A stretch of 64,000 nucleotides of DNA, taken from Nannochloropsis oceanica (taxonomy: Eukaryota > Sar > Eustigmatophyceae > Eustigmatales > Monodopsidaceae). A program made the position numbers and the translations under genes. The notes beneath the pieces were generated by a model, which did no database searches, was not told the origin of the DNA, and saw only the letters and a program-made list of their open reading frames with translations. Position 1 is the stretch's first letter. Each line of letters begins with the position of its first letter. Location: contig CP038110.1 in the NCBI GenBank assembly GCA_004519485.1, forward strand, positions 558,001 to 622,000. The letters are read 5' to 3'. Of the stretch, positions 23,301 through 31,535 are shown piece by piece.

Positions 23301-25084
23301 TGACCAACTGTGTGGAGAGAAGTAAAGAAGGCAGGGAGGAGCTTGCCTTGTACAGGGTGAGGTGGAGGGAGGGGGGGAAGGGGGTTGTGAGGATGTTTGG
23401 GCCTACGGAGGAGGAGGAGGAGGAGGAGGAGGAGGAGGAGGAGGAAAAAGGGAAGGAGGGAACGATGATGTCGATGTTGAGATTCCTGGTAGAGTATCTC
23501 CGAGAGATTGTCCGGCCGTTTGCGCGGCAGTTGGCGAAGGAAATTAACACGTCGGGGGAGGGAGGGAGGGAGGGAGGGGTGAACCACACCGTTGGAGCAG
23601 GAGCAGGCACAGGAGCAGACGTCATTGTCATGGTCGAAGACGAAGACGGGAAGAAAGGCGAGGACGAGGACGCAGAGCAGGAAGAGTTGTTCGGGGACGA
23701 GCAAGCCGAGCAACTCGTCTTGGCCGGCCACCTGGCCCTCCTCCTTGGATGCCTCGTCAGAGACCATCCCCCGAATCGGAGGGAAATCTTCGCCCATCTC
23801 CCCACCCGGAGCCCACACCTCCTTATCCGTGTCCTCAAAGCCTTCCTCGCTTTCCAACAATCCGTCGGGGTTTTAACCTCCACTATCATGGAGCCCGTCG
23901 CAGGCCTCATTGCTGAACTGGAAGGTGCTCCTCTACCCGTCCTTCCTCCCTCCCTGCCTCCCCCTCAATCGACGTTTTCCTCGGCTCCACTCTCGGCTAC
24001 TGAGGGTGGTCCTGGGTCTAAAGCTCCTGCTCTTCTCTCTTCCTCTGCCTCCTCCTCCTTCTTCTCTACGATAACGTCGAGAAGAGGCGTTCCTCCCTCT
24101 CCTCCTCCCTCCCCCACCCGCCCCTCCTCGTTACTTCCCCCCCCCTCTCCCTCCTTCTCCTCCTCTTCCGCTGCTGTGGATGACTGCTTCTCTCTTTCCC
24201 GTCCAAGCAGCCGCATGGGCAGTAAGAAGAGTCCTCCTCCTCCTCATTCGCCTCCTCCTCCTCCTCTTTCTTCCTCTTCTTGCCCTTCCTCTTCTTCCTC
24301 GTCTGCTCGCGCGGGCGGCTCTGCTGGTACTGCTACTGCTAATACCACAGCTACAATTACTGAAGCTGCTCCTGCTTCTCCGTCAGTCTTTACAGCGGGG
24401 AGGAGGCCGAGACAGCCAGTTCCTTCCCCCTCCTCTTCCCCCTCCTCTTTTTCTCGTTCTCCTGCTGCTGAGAAGAAAGAAGGGAGCAAAGTGACAGCGG
24501 CGGCTGCTGCTGAAGGAGGAAAAAGGGGAAGAGGGGAAGGAGGAGGGAGCAGCCGCAGCTGTCGTAGCTGCCCTCTCTCTTCGCCTAATACAGATTTGAT
24601 ATCCCAGGAAATCAATGGAGGGGGTAGGGAAGGGAGGGGGAGGGGGAGGGATAAAAGAGAAGGACGAGGAGGTGGGGGTGTGGCGGGTAATCAGGAGAGT
24701 GTTCGCAGCACTAGGAGCACGACTAAATTGGCCGCTGCCAAATTTGCTGCTGCTCCTGCTGCTCCTGCTGCTACTGCGGCGGCGGCGGCGGTGAAAGCTG
24801 GTGGTAGGGAAGTGAATAGGAGCAGCATCAGCAGCACCAACAGCAACCGCAACGACAAGCCTGCTGTGTCTGCTGCCTCTGCCACGACCAGGAACCTGAG
24901 AAGAAATGTCAATAGCACCATCAGTAGCACCAGCAGTACAAGCAGCAGCAGTAGCGCCACTGATCGCAGCAAAAATGTGATGATGGAAAGAGGGCCGAAG
25001 GGTGCTGCTGTTGCTACGAAGGGGATGAGAAGGAAAGGAGAACAGGTTAAGAAGGATATGGAGGTGTTTAACTTTAAGGGATAA
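20369..25084 (+). CDS. WAPL-like cohesin release factor
   Basis: WAPL proteins open the cohesin ring together with Pds5 and so control sister-chromatid cohesion and loops. This is a single open exon of 1571 residues from the ATG at 20369; an in-frame ATG at 20270 is possible. The helical-repeat WAPL domain runs from about residue 384 (SLLRLVECVG, then ARAVRDPYTRSLL) through LLGTLRVLVNLTHHNQEAIR and VKLLGLNVLTNCVERSKEGR to the diagnostic end HLALLLGCLVRDHPPNRREI and IRVLKAFLAFQQS near 1185, which parallels the end of human WAPL. The helices are spread apart by Glu, Gly and Ser runs. The N-terminal 380 and C-terminal 380 residues are Ser/Ala low complexity with basic patches. GAG repeats at 22217-22262 and 23408-23446 encode poly-Glu. 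A GTGAGT at 22634-22639 inside a GGREGR stretch could be a donor, but I see no good acceptor. Confidence 0.85.
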   Translation: MDAFEFVEEEEERTREGLVLSTSMGNNAAATSATARAAATTRAEELPPIGAAAASLLRRKRARAEAVAAGCGGRGGDKDVGNGGGGGGGEGEQRGRGTGAFPHPVQKKYVSSSAKRMSMSTFSSCSSSHASYGSSRSSSSSKKISDFDALRNAATLSSSSSTNSSSRSFSSYRSHGSQRSSIMKYAAPPFPTSAPGAAAAGAVIGEATAAAVAAEPAAKRPLSASSSRPFSSSNTSHNASAPSTSAFATAAADTAAAATTTAEKRPNPASSSLTSSFFTSSIIQKSLPSITACKHMNLHSPPSSSSLLSSSSSPPSSSAAVVRRPPSTSSSSSVPPASCPLHSPTSAASSPSRTTRVLNPRPPSRPPFPPSLPPSLATQGETRLSSLLRLVECVGPHNPSGSLRRSKALELARAVRDPYTRSLLHLHQHQQQQQKHQQQQLQQQQHIQGTVVGQVFEMLGAAMTGGKKEGKEEEEEEVGACLVCAVLFLLKDRGNREYVKRPVVAGVLRLLRRLVMGREGGGGKRERGGGRGRGEGKEGGPKYGRKRFATSRSTVLESVRGLVEEEEEEVVVSGLGAGMGIGMGQLALMTLHRLVREEEDEEEVEEMEEGMVDVDTEEEEEEEEEEEEEEECLDAAAGTKIDGTAKTSFKRKLHRGGGGRGGRGGGGWGVDDQGPGSALWKMKEYVRTEGGLPLLGRILLAALTAWPKGEEGKEGEGEGGLPSLGVLTELRLCLEVLESAAYLDVDNQVFLGGHRVSRGGREGRAALSSSVSLVSLLLELLRRLRDFTEREREEGRAGGREERRCSTAGGECCGPREGGQGGREEEMEGRLPQHLLLGTLRVLVNLTHHNQEAIRQVVGCGGVRALIEVVMVHSRGEGLMEVVKEAGEEEREKKNRLSSSCSVRPGSSSSRQGAATLPPSSSYLSSSSPPPPPPPSSRHTTSRSTARALPPSLPRPPPPHGLRETESFDVKLLGLNVLTNCVERSKEGREELALYRVRWREGGKGVVRMFGPTEEEEEEEEEEEEEKGKEGTMMSMLRFLVEYLREIVRPFARQLAKEINTSGEGGREGGVNHTVGAGAGTGADVIVMVEDEDGKKGEDEDAEQEELFGDEQAEQLVLAGHLALLLGCLVRDHPPNRREIFAHLPTRSPHLLIRVLKAFLAFQQSVGVLTSTIMEPVAGLIAELEGAPLPVLPPSLPPPQSTFSSAPLSATEGGPGSKAPALLSSSASSSFFSTITSRRGVPPSPPPSPTRPSSLLPPPSPSFSSSSAAVDDCFSLSRPSSRMGSKKSPPPPHSPPPPPLSSSSCPSSSSSSARAGGSAGTATANTTATITEAAPASPSVFTAGRRPRQPVPSPSSSPSSFSRSPAAEKKEGSKVTAAAAAEGGKRGRGEGGGSSRSCRSCPLSSPNTDLISQEINGGGREGRGRGRDKREGRGGGGVAGNQESVRSTRSTTKLAAAKFAAAPAAPAATAAAAAVKAGGREVNRSSISSTNSNRNDKPAVSAASATTRNLRRNVNSTISSTSSTSSSSSATDRSKNVMMERGPKGAAVATKGMRRKGEQVKKDMEVFNFKG
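22217..22262 (+). repeat. GAG microsatellite encoding poly-Glu
   Basis: Perfect GGA/GAG repeat within the WAPL-like gene, read in frame as about 15 glutamates. Confidence 0.9.
23408..23446 (+). repeat. GAG microsatellite encoding poly-Glu
   Basis: Second perfect GAG repeat in the WAPL-like gene, about 12 units, separating two helical blocks of the domain. Confidence 0.9.
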
Positions 25085-26108
25085 GGAGAGCACAGAGGGA
25101 GAAGGAATGAGGAGGAGGGCGTAGTGGTGATGGTATGATGGAGGATGGTGGGTCGTGGGGTAGAGGAGGTAGAGGATGATGGAGAGGAAGAGGAGGAGGA
25201 GAATATATAAGAGACTGAGGAGGGGGAGGAGGGGGATATGGCGGTGGCACGGAGATGGGAGACGGGTCAAGTTGTGAAAGAGCAATTGAGGGAAGGATAT
25301 ATCGGGAGTAAGGGAACTTCATGGTAGGTAGTGGCAGACAAGAAGATGGCCATAGGCATGTACATACACGTGGGGGTGGGTGGGTGAAAGACTAGGAAGG
25401 TTAATGCAAAGATGATTACATGTGCAGAAGGAACGAAATTAACAATGGGACGGCTGCGAGAGAAAGATGAGGAGGAAGGACTTGGAGAAGAGAGGGATGA
25501 AGGCCGAGAAGAGAAGGGGAGATGAAGAACAAGAAGGAGAGCGGGAAGGAGGAGCAGAACATGGAGGAATAGTGGTAGAAGAAAAGAAAAATCCAAGAAA
25601 GCTTCATAGGACCAGAACCAGAAAGAGTACGTATCACGCTACAGACAAGAGAAGAGAAGCAAAGGATGTGAGCCACCACCTTTCCACCGCCTTGTCGAGC
25701 ATCAGCAGCAGCCACGAAGCCCCATCTTTGTCTTCGTTCGTTCCTTTCTTCTTTGGTTTGATTGCCCCCCGCCCCTCTTTCCATTATCACCCTTCTCTCC
25801 GTGAGTTCGCTCTGTCCCCTGCATAGGCAGAGTGGAGGCCACTACCACCACCACCACACAAACACTCTCTTCCTCTCTCGCGCATGTTAGAGGAGACAGA
25901 AAATGAAGTAAAAGGCAGAGACATGCATGAGCACACAAGTCGCGTGTGCCCCTCTCCCTCATCATTTATTCACCCTCATGTCCCTCCCTCATTCTATCCC
26001 TCCCTCTCATCACAGTGTATATTTAAAACGTATGAGAGATGATTTTTGTGTAGGTCGTCCCACTCCTCCACTCCCTCCTCCCCTCCCTCCCTCCTCCTCT
26101 TATATAGC
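25085..26108. other. Convergent 3' intergenic region, polypurine-rich
   Basis: Lies between the tails of WAPL (+) and RPL26 (-). It is strongly purine-rich on the plus strand to about 25620, then pyrimidine-rich. No gene is seen; the open frames are low-complexity shadows. Confidence 0.5.
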
Positions 26109-26621
26109 TTATGCCGACCCGTCCAAAATAGATGTCAGGGTGGTCTGATATTCCGTCCAAGCCGGATCTTGCCCTGGCTCCGCAATCTTGAGACTATTCT
26201 TGCGCGCCGCCAGCTCTGCCCTCCCCGCGGCCTTCCGCTTCAAGATCGCCTCACGGCTCGCATCGAGATACAGCTTGGTGATCTTCACGCTCGACGCACG
26301 GATGGGCACCGGAATGGTGGTGCTCGTCTTCCCTGCCTCCTTCGCCCCCGATTTCTCGCGCGTGATTCCCTCCACGTGGATGTAGTACTTCTTGCGGTCT
26401 ACTCCAATGACCTTCCCCACTTTCTTCCTGTGATCGCCTGCCGTCACCACCACCTCGTCCCCTGTGCGCACCGGAATGGATCTCACGCCCCCATGCTCAG
26501 CACGCAGCTCCTTGCTTAAGGGGGAGCTCATGATGGTGCGGCGGGTGTGTAGGGGAGCCTTGACGTGCTTCAGGAAGGAGGTCCGACGGCGGGCGGCTTG
26601 GGAGGAACGGTGATTGCCCAT
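26109..26621 (-). CDS. Cytosolic 60S ribosomal protein uL24 (RPL26)
   Basis: Large-subunit protein near the peptide exit tunnel. It is a single 170-residue coding exon. The N-terminus is Arg-rich, followed by [20 protein letters not shown], which matches eukaryotic RPL26 ([18 protein letters not shown] in animals). The KOW segment reads [20 protein letters not shown], then [17 protein letters not shown], and later [20 protein letters not shown]. It is about 25 residues longer than animal RPL26, through an Ala/Lys-rich C-terminal tail ending at 26109. CTTAG directly precedes the ATG at 26621, so an intron in the 5' UTR or an upstream exon is likely. Confidence 0.93.
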   Translation of the reverse strand: MGNHRSSQAARRRTSFLKHVKAPLHTRRTIMSSPLSKELRAEHGGVRSIPVRTGDEVVVTAGDHRKKVGKVIGVDRKKYYIHVEGITREKSGAKEAGKTSTTIPVPIRASSVKITKLYLDASREAILKRKAAGRAELAARKNSLKIAEPGQDPAWTEYQTTLTSILDGSA

Positions 26622-26667
26622 CTAAGAAAAGGAGAAGGAAGGGACGGTGTTATCGAGAAATGGAAGG

Positions 26668-27000
26668 CTACAAGTCGAGTATTAGGGAGAGAGTAGGAAA
26701 TGGAATGCGGCATTTAGGGGGTAATTTCTGCAATCCAAGGCACCTCTCACGAATGATGATCTACAACAGTAATTAATGCGCCCACCCAGCCCAACCGACC
26801 CCACCCCTTCCTCTTCTAGCCCTCGTGTGCTATCTCTTCTTGCGATATGCCTGTCTACGTACCACGATGGTCTCGCGTCTGATGGTGCTGGTGACGGAGA
26901 TGGCGCTACTGGGCAAGGGAGCCCCAGGAACAAACGCGGCGCAGAGGCCCGCGCACAAGGCCGCGGCAGCCACGAAAAGAAGGGAGCGTCGTCCTATCAT
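26668..27000 (-). CDS. Small protein with heterokont plastid-type presequence (provisional 2 exons)
   Basis: Exon 1 (27000-26863) begins MIGRRSLLFVAAAALCAGLC and continues AAFVPGAPLPSSA: a signal peptide followed by the A|FVP junction typical of bipartite plastid presequences in heterokonts, then a Ser/Thr/Arg-containing transit-like stretch ending RRETIV. GTACGT directly follows as a donor. A phase-compatible second exon can start at 26760 (after GTTGTAG) or 26727 (after TTGCAG) and ends at the TAG at 26668, for 76 or 65 residues. If unspliced, the frame stops after 56 residues. The mature part is too short to assign. Exon 1 and plastid targeting are reasonable; the 3' structure is a guess. 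Confidence 0.5.
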
Positions 27001-27904
27001 CTTCGATTCTATGCAGGTATTAATAGGAAAGGAGGGATACGTGAGTTCTTTTTTTATGGGGTCCATTGCCGTGCTGCTGAGTGAGTATCAAACATGGACG
27101 AGGGCAACAAGGCAAGCGAAGGTCGTGATTGCGAGCCCTCGCGCGCCCGTTGTGTTTCCATTGGGGTCCGATTGTCAACTCTATATAGCTGTTGCCAACC
27201 ACAGGCATTTAGTGGATTCTCTGCGGTGGGTGTGAAGTGTCTTTTTCAAGTCCATGAAGTGCGAGCAGCAGCAATAACAAGACCCCTGGGAGAGGCAAGG
27301 CGAGGGTTGCTGTCGCGACCGCGGGTGGCTCTCGAGGCTCTTGGGAGAGCCTTGTCCTCCTTTTTTGGGGGAAAGCCCTTGTGCCACCCTCCAAACCCAG
27401 ACAGGCAATCCAATGAATCGCCAGATGTAATACGGAGTGGCAGAGGACAGGTAAGACAAGGGTGAGGGCAAAGGCCTAGGACCACCACCCGCGAGTGAGC
27501 AAGCAAGTCAAAGGCAACTGTGGATGTTAGATATCTTGGTGGATTGCCTTGGTACACATCGTGCCTTTTTTCAACGTTGCTCCCCGAGCTCTCAGGACAG
27601 GACACATGGACCAAAGTAAAAGGAAGATGCGATCAAGATGCTGTCAATAATTTTGCGAGGGTTCGCATGGCCATTCTATTATTTACCAGTGGTCGATCGA
27701 GCGAGATGATGCTTGACGCTAGGGCGAAATACATCCATTACATTGTTGCTTTCATTCTGCTTTTTATTGAGTATTTACATGGATTCCTTCCCTCCCCTCC
27801 TTTTCCAACCCTTCATTCCCCCATCCCACGCTCACCATTCCCGGTGCTCTTATACATCTATGCCTGAGATTTGGCCAGTTGCTGTCTACTCTGCTGTCCA
27901 TCCA
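27001..27904. other. Intergenic region right of the small plastid protein
   Basis: Carries the 5' flank of the small plastid-targeted gene and the 3' flank of the helical-repeat gene. Frames of 60-123 codons on both strands resemble nothing known. No repeat is obvious. Confidence 0.45.
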
Positions 27905-30655
27905 TTAACATATCCCACCACCATCTCCATCCGTACCTTTCCACACCGACAACGCCGCCTGACACCGTGCCAAATGGAAAAAGCCATCCACCTCTCCTTC
28001 TTCATTCCTTCCCCTTTCCCCTCCTCCACTTATCCCCACTTCTTCTGAATCCAACAGCATTTTCAACCGTCGCTCCACCTCCTTTTTGAATAAGTTCCAA
28101 AGCGTGTCTCGGGGCTGGTGGAGAGTGCCCAGAGATAGTAGCAGACTCGCAAGCTCTGTTGCCGTAAAAAAAGGCAATCTTGCAGGCAGCTGCTTGCATA
28201 AATGCGATAAAAGCTTCTTCGTTGAAGACGTAGGGGCGAGGGCCGAGTCAGAAGGGCCTATAGGGCCGTACAAACGCGCCAATGCCCACGTAGTCATCAC
28301 TAAATCCTGTGGTGAAAACGTCGCAAGCTTAGTCCTCAGATCTTGACAGATCGCATTCAGCAACTCCTCCCTCAGAGTCAACGTCCCTTTCTTCCCTTCC
28401 TCAGAAATCATGTTATTTTGACGCGGCAACAGCTTCGCCAACGCCCAAAAGAATTTCACCACCTCACTCGGTCTCATGGCCCTCAACTCTTCCTCCTTCT
28501 CCTTCACCCAGCCCCCTTGCCATTCCTCCATCCCTCCTTCCTTCCTGTCCCCCGCAAACACCCCCAAGCATTCATAACCCGTCAAGGCAACAGCCCACAA
28601 ACACATCGCCAAATCTTTCAGGCTGAAATGGGCGTGTTGCTGCTCCAGCACCATCACCACGCGGTCGAAAAATCGGCTTTGGACATGATGCCCTATGGAT
28701 GCAAACGACCAGGACAGGGAAGCCATCTCCGACAGGGAGAGGGAGGGAAGGTGGACAGGAAGGACGGAGTGGGAGAGGACTGTAAACAGATCGGGGTCGT
28801 AATGGCCGAGAGTAGCCAGAGACCAGGCAAGCTGAACGAGGAGGGAGGGAGGGAGGGAGCAGGAGGAGGAGGGTGAAAGGGTCTCAAGAACGCGGACACA
28901 CGTCCTTCCCGCCAAGGCGCTGAGCAGATGTTGCTGCTGCAGGAACTGTTGTTCTTTACCTCCTCCGGCTCCAGCTCCTGCTCCACCTCCTCCACCATCT
29001 CTCCCTACTCCTCCTTTTTCCATCAAAGATACACACGCCCACAACAACTTTGTGAAATCTGTCGCGGACCACTCACCCCCACTGTTCCAAGCGGCAGAAG
29101 CAGCATCAGCCGCAGAAGTAGTAGTACCAGCAATGGCAGCGGCGAAAACCTCGGGAAGTTCTCTGGCCATGAATCCAGTGGCGTTCCTGAAGTCGTTTAT
29201 CGCAAAACAATACATCACATCCACCATCCCACTTCCTCCCTCCCTCCCTCCCGCCCTCAACAAGTCCACCTTTTTCGCCTCCGCGCACACCAACAACTCC
29301 AACATCAACACCTCCCTTCCTCCCTCCCTCCCCCCTTCACCCCACCAGGCAAACGTCCGCGCAACCGCCGCGAGATCTTCCACCCCCAACTCAGCCAGCC
29401 TCCCGCCTAGTGCCTTTGCCAGGCCCTCCCTCCATCCCTCCACCCCTCCCTTCCTCTCTCCTCCTACCCCCAGCCCCGCAAGGCTACACGCCACCATTAC
29501 CAAGTCCTTGCTCGAAAAATTATGAAAATGGGCGAAGGTTGCCTCGGAAATCTTATGCAAAAGGGGGAGGGAAGGAGAGAGGGAGGGGTAGTTCTGAAGT
29601 AGGATGCTCAAAGCCCAAGAGAGACGCGCCAGGTCGTGAGGGGTCAGGGCGGGGACCAGCGACAGGAGGCGGGTTCCTAGAGCGTCGATGAAGGGGAGGG
29701 GGCGAGGGAGGGAGGGGGAGCGCGCCTGGAGGTGAGCGAGAGACCAGGAGAGGGTCACGAGCTCTGACGGCTGGAGGGAGGGCCAGCGATCGTGTTGGAG
29801 GGCAACCGTAGCAGCAGTGAAAAGGCGGGCGAGAAAATCCGGCTCTTGGATTTGGAGGACTGAAAAGGAATACAAGAGATTGCTGATGTCGTGCACGCTC
29901 AGGTTATCAATATGGCATGCGGCGCAGTCCAACAGTTGTTCCACCCGGCGGTCATTAGAGACTCTGGCTGAGATTGCCTCTACTGTTTCTCCTTCGCTCC
30001 CTCCCTCCTCCCCCGCCATTGAGACGAGCCGCGCCAGTCTTACCAAAGCCATTGATGCCAAGACTGCGTCACCGCGAGAAGCTTGGGAAATCTTAAGATG
30101 AACGTCAGGAGAGTTTTGGATGCCTTCGATTTTCCCGCAGACATGCAAGAGCTTTTCCCAAGTGGGCGCCGTCGAAAGGGCGTCCAAAACGTCACGTTCA
30201 TCCTCGGTGAAAGTCAGGGGATGGATGATCGCTTTGTTAATGCTTATGCTGCTGTCGTGGTTGGTGTCGTTGTCTTCTGTTTGAACGACGGGGAGGGGAG
30301 GAGGAGGATGTTGGAGAATTTCGGGCGCGGGAAGGGGTGCCTCTGTAGGGGATGGCCGGGGTGGGGGAGGCATTGCATCCTGTGCATTCTCATCCGTGCC
30401 AGGTGGTTGTAGTACCGGTTGTTGCTCCTCGTGTTGTCCCCCTCGTACGCCCCAAAAGCTACTCCTTTTTTGGCGTTGTTGATGTTGTCGGTGCATCGAG
30501 GAGACGAGAGAGGGATGCGGGCCCGCGGCGGCAGCGGCAGTAGGGAGTAGCACGGCTAGGGCCGGGAAAATGAGGAAAAGCATGCCCTGAGCTCTTATTT
30601 CCCGGCCGCGTCCTCTTTTTCGTGGGCTGGATGTTTTTTTCACGGTTGAAGACAT
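27905..30655 (-). CDS. OPR/HPR-like organellar RNA-binding helical-repeat protein
   Basis: Single exon, 916 residues from the ATG at 30655; the frame is open further upstream but without ATG. From about residue 190 to the end it carries degenerate ~38-residue helical pairs, each with a core like 'DL(A/V)xxxWALAxL': DISNLLYSFSVLQ, ELVTLSWSLAHLQ, DLARLSWALSILL, DLVMVACSLAGLG, DLAAVARTFAWWG, DFTKLLWACVSLM, LLVQLAWSLATLG, EMASLSWSFASIG, DLAMCLWAVALTG, EVVKFFWALAKLL, DLVMTTWALARLY and ELASLLLSLGTLH. This fits octotrico-/heptatricopeptide proteins, which bind organellar RNA. No RAP domain is visible at the C-terminus. Near residue 25 a hydrophobic segment MLFLIFPALAVLLPTAAAAA could be a signal peptide if translation starts at that Met, which would suit plastid import, but no F follows the cleavage site. 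The compartment is therefore open. Confidence 0.8.
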   Translation of the reverse strand: MSSTVKKTSSPRKRGRGREIRAQGMLFLIFPALAVLLPTAAAAAGPHPSLVSSMHRQHQQRQKRSSFWGVRGGQHEEQQPVLQPPGTDENAQDAMPPPPRPSPTEAPLPAPEILQHPPPPLPVVQTEDNDTNHDSSISINKAIIHPLTFTEDERDVLDALSTAPTWEKLLHVCGKIEGIQNSPDVHLKISQASRGDAVLASMALVRLARLVSMAGEEGGSEGETVEAISARVSNDRRVEQLLDCAACHIDNLSVHDISNLLYSFSVLQIQEPDFLARLFTAATVALQHDRWPSLQPSELVTLSWSLAHLQARSPSLPRPLPFIDALGTRLLSLVPALTPHDLARLSWALSILLQNYPSLSPSLPLLHKISEATFAHFHNFSSKDLVMVACSLAGLGVGGERKGGVEGWREGLAKALGGRLAELGVEDLAAVARTFAWWGEGGREGGREVLMLELLVCAEAKKVDLLRAGGREGGSGMVDVMYCFAINDFRNATGFMARELPEVFAAAIAGTTTSAADAASAAWNSGGEWSATDFTKLLWACVSLMEKGGVGRDGGGGGAGAGAGGGKEQQFLQQQHLLSALAGRTCVRVLETLSPSSSCSLPPSLLVQLAWSLATLGHYDPDLFTVLSHSVLPVHLPSLSLSEMASLSWSFASIGHHVQSRFFDRVVMVLEQQHAHFSLKDLAMCLWAVALTGYECLGVFAGDRKEGGMEEWQGGWVKEKEEELRAMRPSEVVKFFWALAKLLPRQNNMISEEGKKGTLTLREELLNAICQDLRTKLATFSPQDLVMTTWALARLYGPIGPSDSALAPTSSTKKLLSHLCKQLPARLPFFTATELASLLLSLGTLHQPRDTLWNLFKKEVERRLKMLLDSEEVGISGGGERGRNEEGEVDGFFHLARCQAALSVWKGTDGDGGGIC

Positions 30656-31280
30656 TATCGGGCGGCTTGTGTTTGGTACGACCCTGGGGAATGTGGAATA
30701 GGGTAGAATGGTGAAGAGGGAGGGGAGGTCAAGAAATAAGAACAACCAATGTTTTTTCTTGGCCTGGTTTTGGGCAAAGAGAATGTGTACTGCGCGTGTT
30801 GCGGTAGAAAATGGAAGACGGCGGTCTGTCTGCGTATTCGTGCCGCGGAGTCCTAAATCCACTTCCACCAACGGCCTGGCGGCAGCGACTCCTTACTTGG
30901 TGGTGCTCTCAGAATGGAGGGCTGCAAAAGAAGGATCTGGTTTCTGCGGCCATGTATCACCTACTAGCAGACACAGGGGCATCAGAACAATATCCAGCGG
31001 TCAAGGGCTCACTTGAGCTTTGTCTGGGTGTGGACTTGCGGAGCCATGGCAGCAAGGATGGGGAGGTTGTCAGCCCAGAATGAAGGGCTGCGAGATGCTT
31101 GCGATTGCTTGCTCTCTCTGGTTCCTTTTTGTGGACGATGACGCCCGGCACAACCAGCCGCACTACCTGGACCACAATCTAAACAATGGCGTGCACGAGT
31201 ACGAGATCGGCCTGCATGCGTAGAAAGCTGTGGCGTGGCCGGGGCGGTGGGAATGCGAGAAGTGCTTGTGGTATCTTTGA
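30656..31280. other. 5' flank of the helical-repeat gene
   Basis: No certain gene. It contains a weak third copy of the dispersed repeat (about 31091-31152) and should hold the promoter of the minus-strand helical-repeat gene and possibly the unseen 5' exon of the candidate plus-strand gene that follows. Confidence 0.4.
31091..31152 (-). repeat. Possible third, weaker copy of the dispersed repeat
   Basis: On the minus strand CATCGTCCACAAAAAGGAACCA resembles the CATCATCGT..CACCAAAAGGAACCA core of copy A (quoted here in part). The match is short and the flanks agree poorly. Confidence 0.3.
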
Positions 31281-31493
31281 ACGGGATGCGCCCCCGCCTA
31301 TCCTCTACTGCGTCTCAAGACCAATGTCGCGCATAGCAAGAAGCCCAAAACCATCACCACCACAACGAGTAGCCGCAATATAGCCTCTTTCATCACCGCC
31401 ATCTATGAAGGGAAACGCAGGTAAGGGTCAGTATTCATTCTTTCGATCGCCTGACTTTCCCTTGTGTCCTGCCCGTACTGTCGTTTGCCTCAG

Positions 31494-31535
<42 letters not shown>

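Noticed and set aside
24383-25285. 300-codon minus-strand frame at the WAPL 3' end
   Set aside because: Low-complexity reverse reading; begins in the intergenic region and shows no domain.
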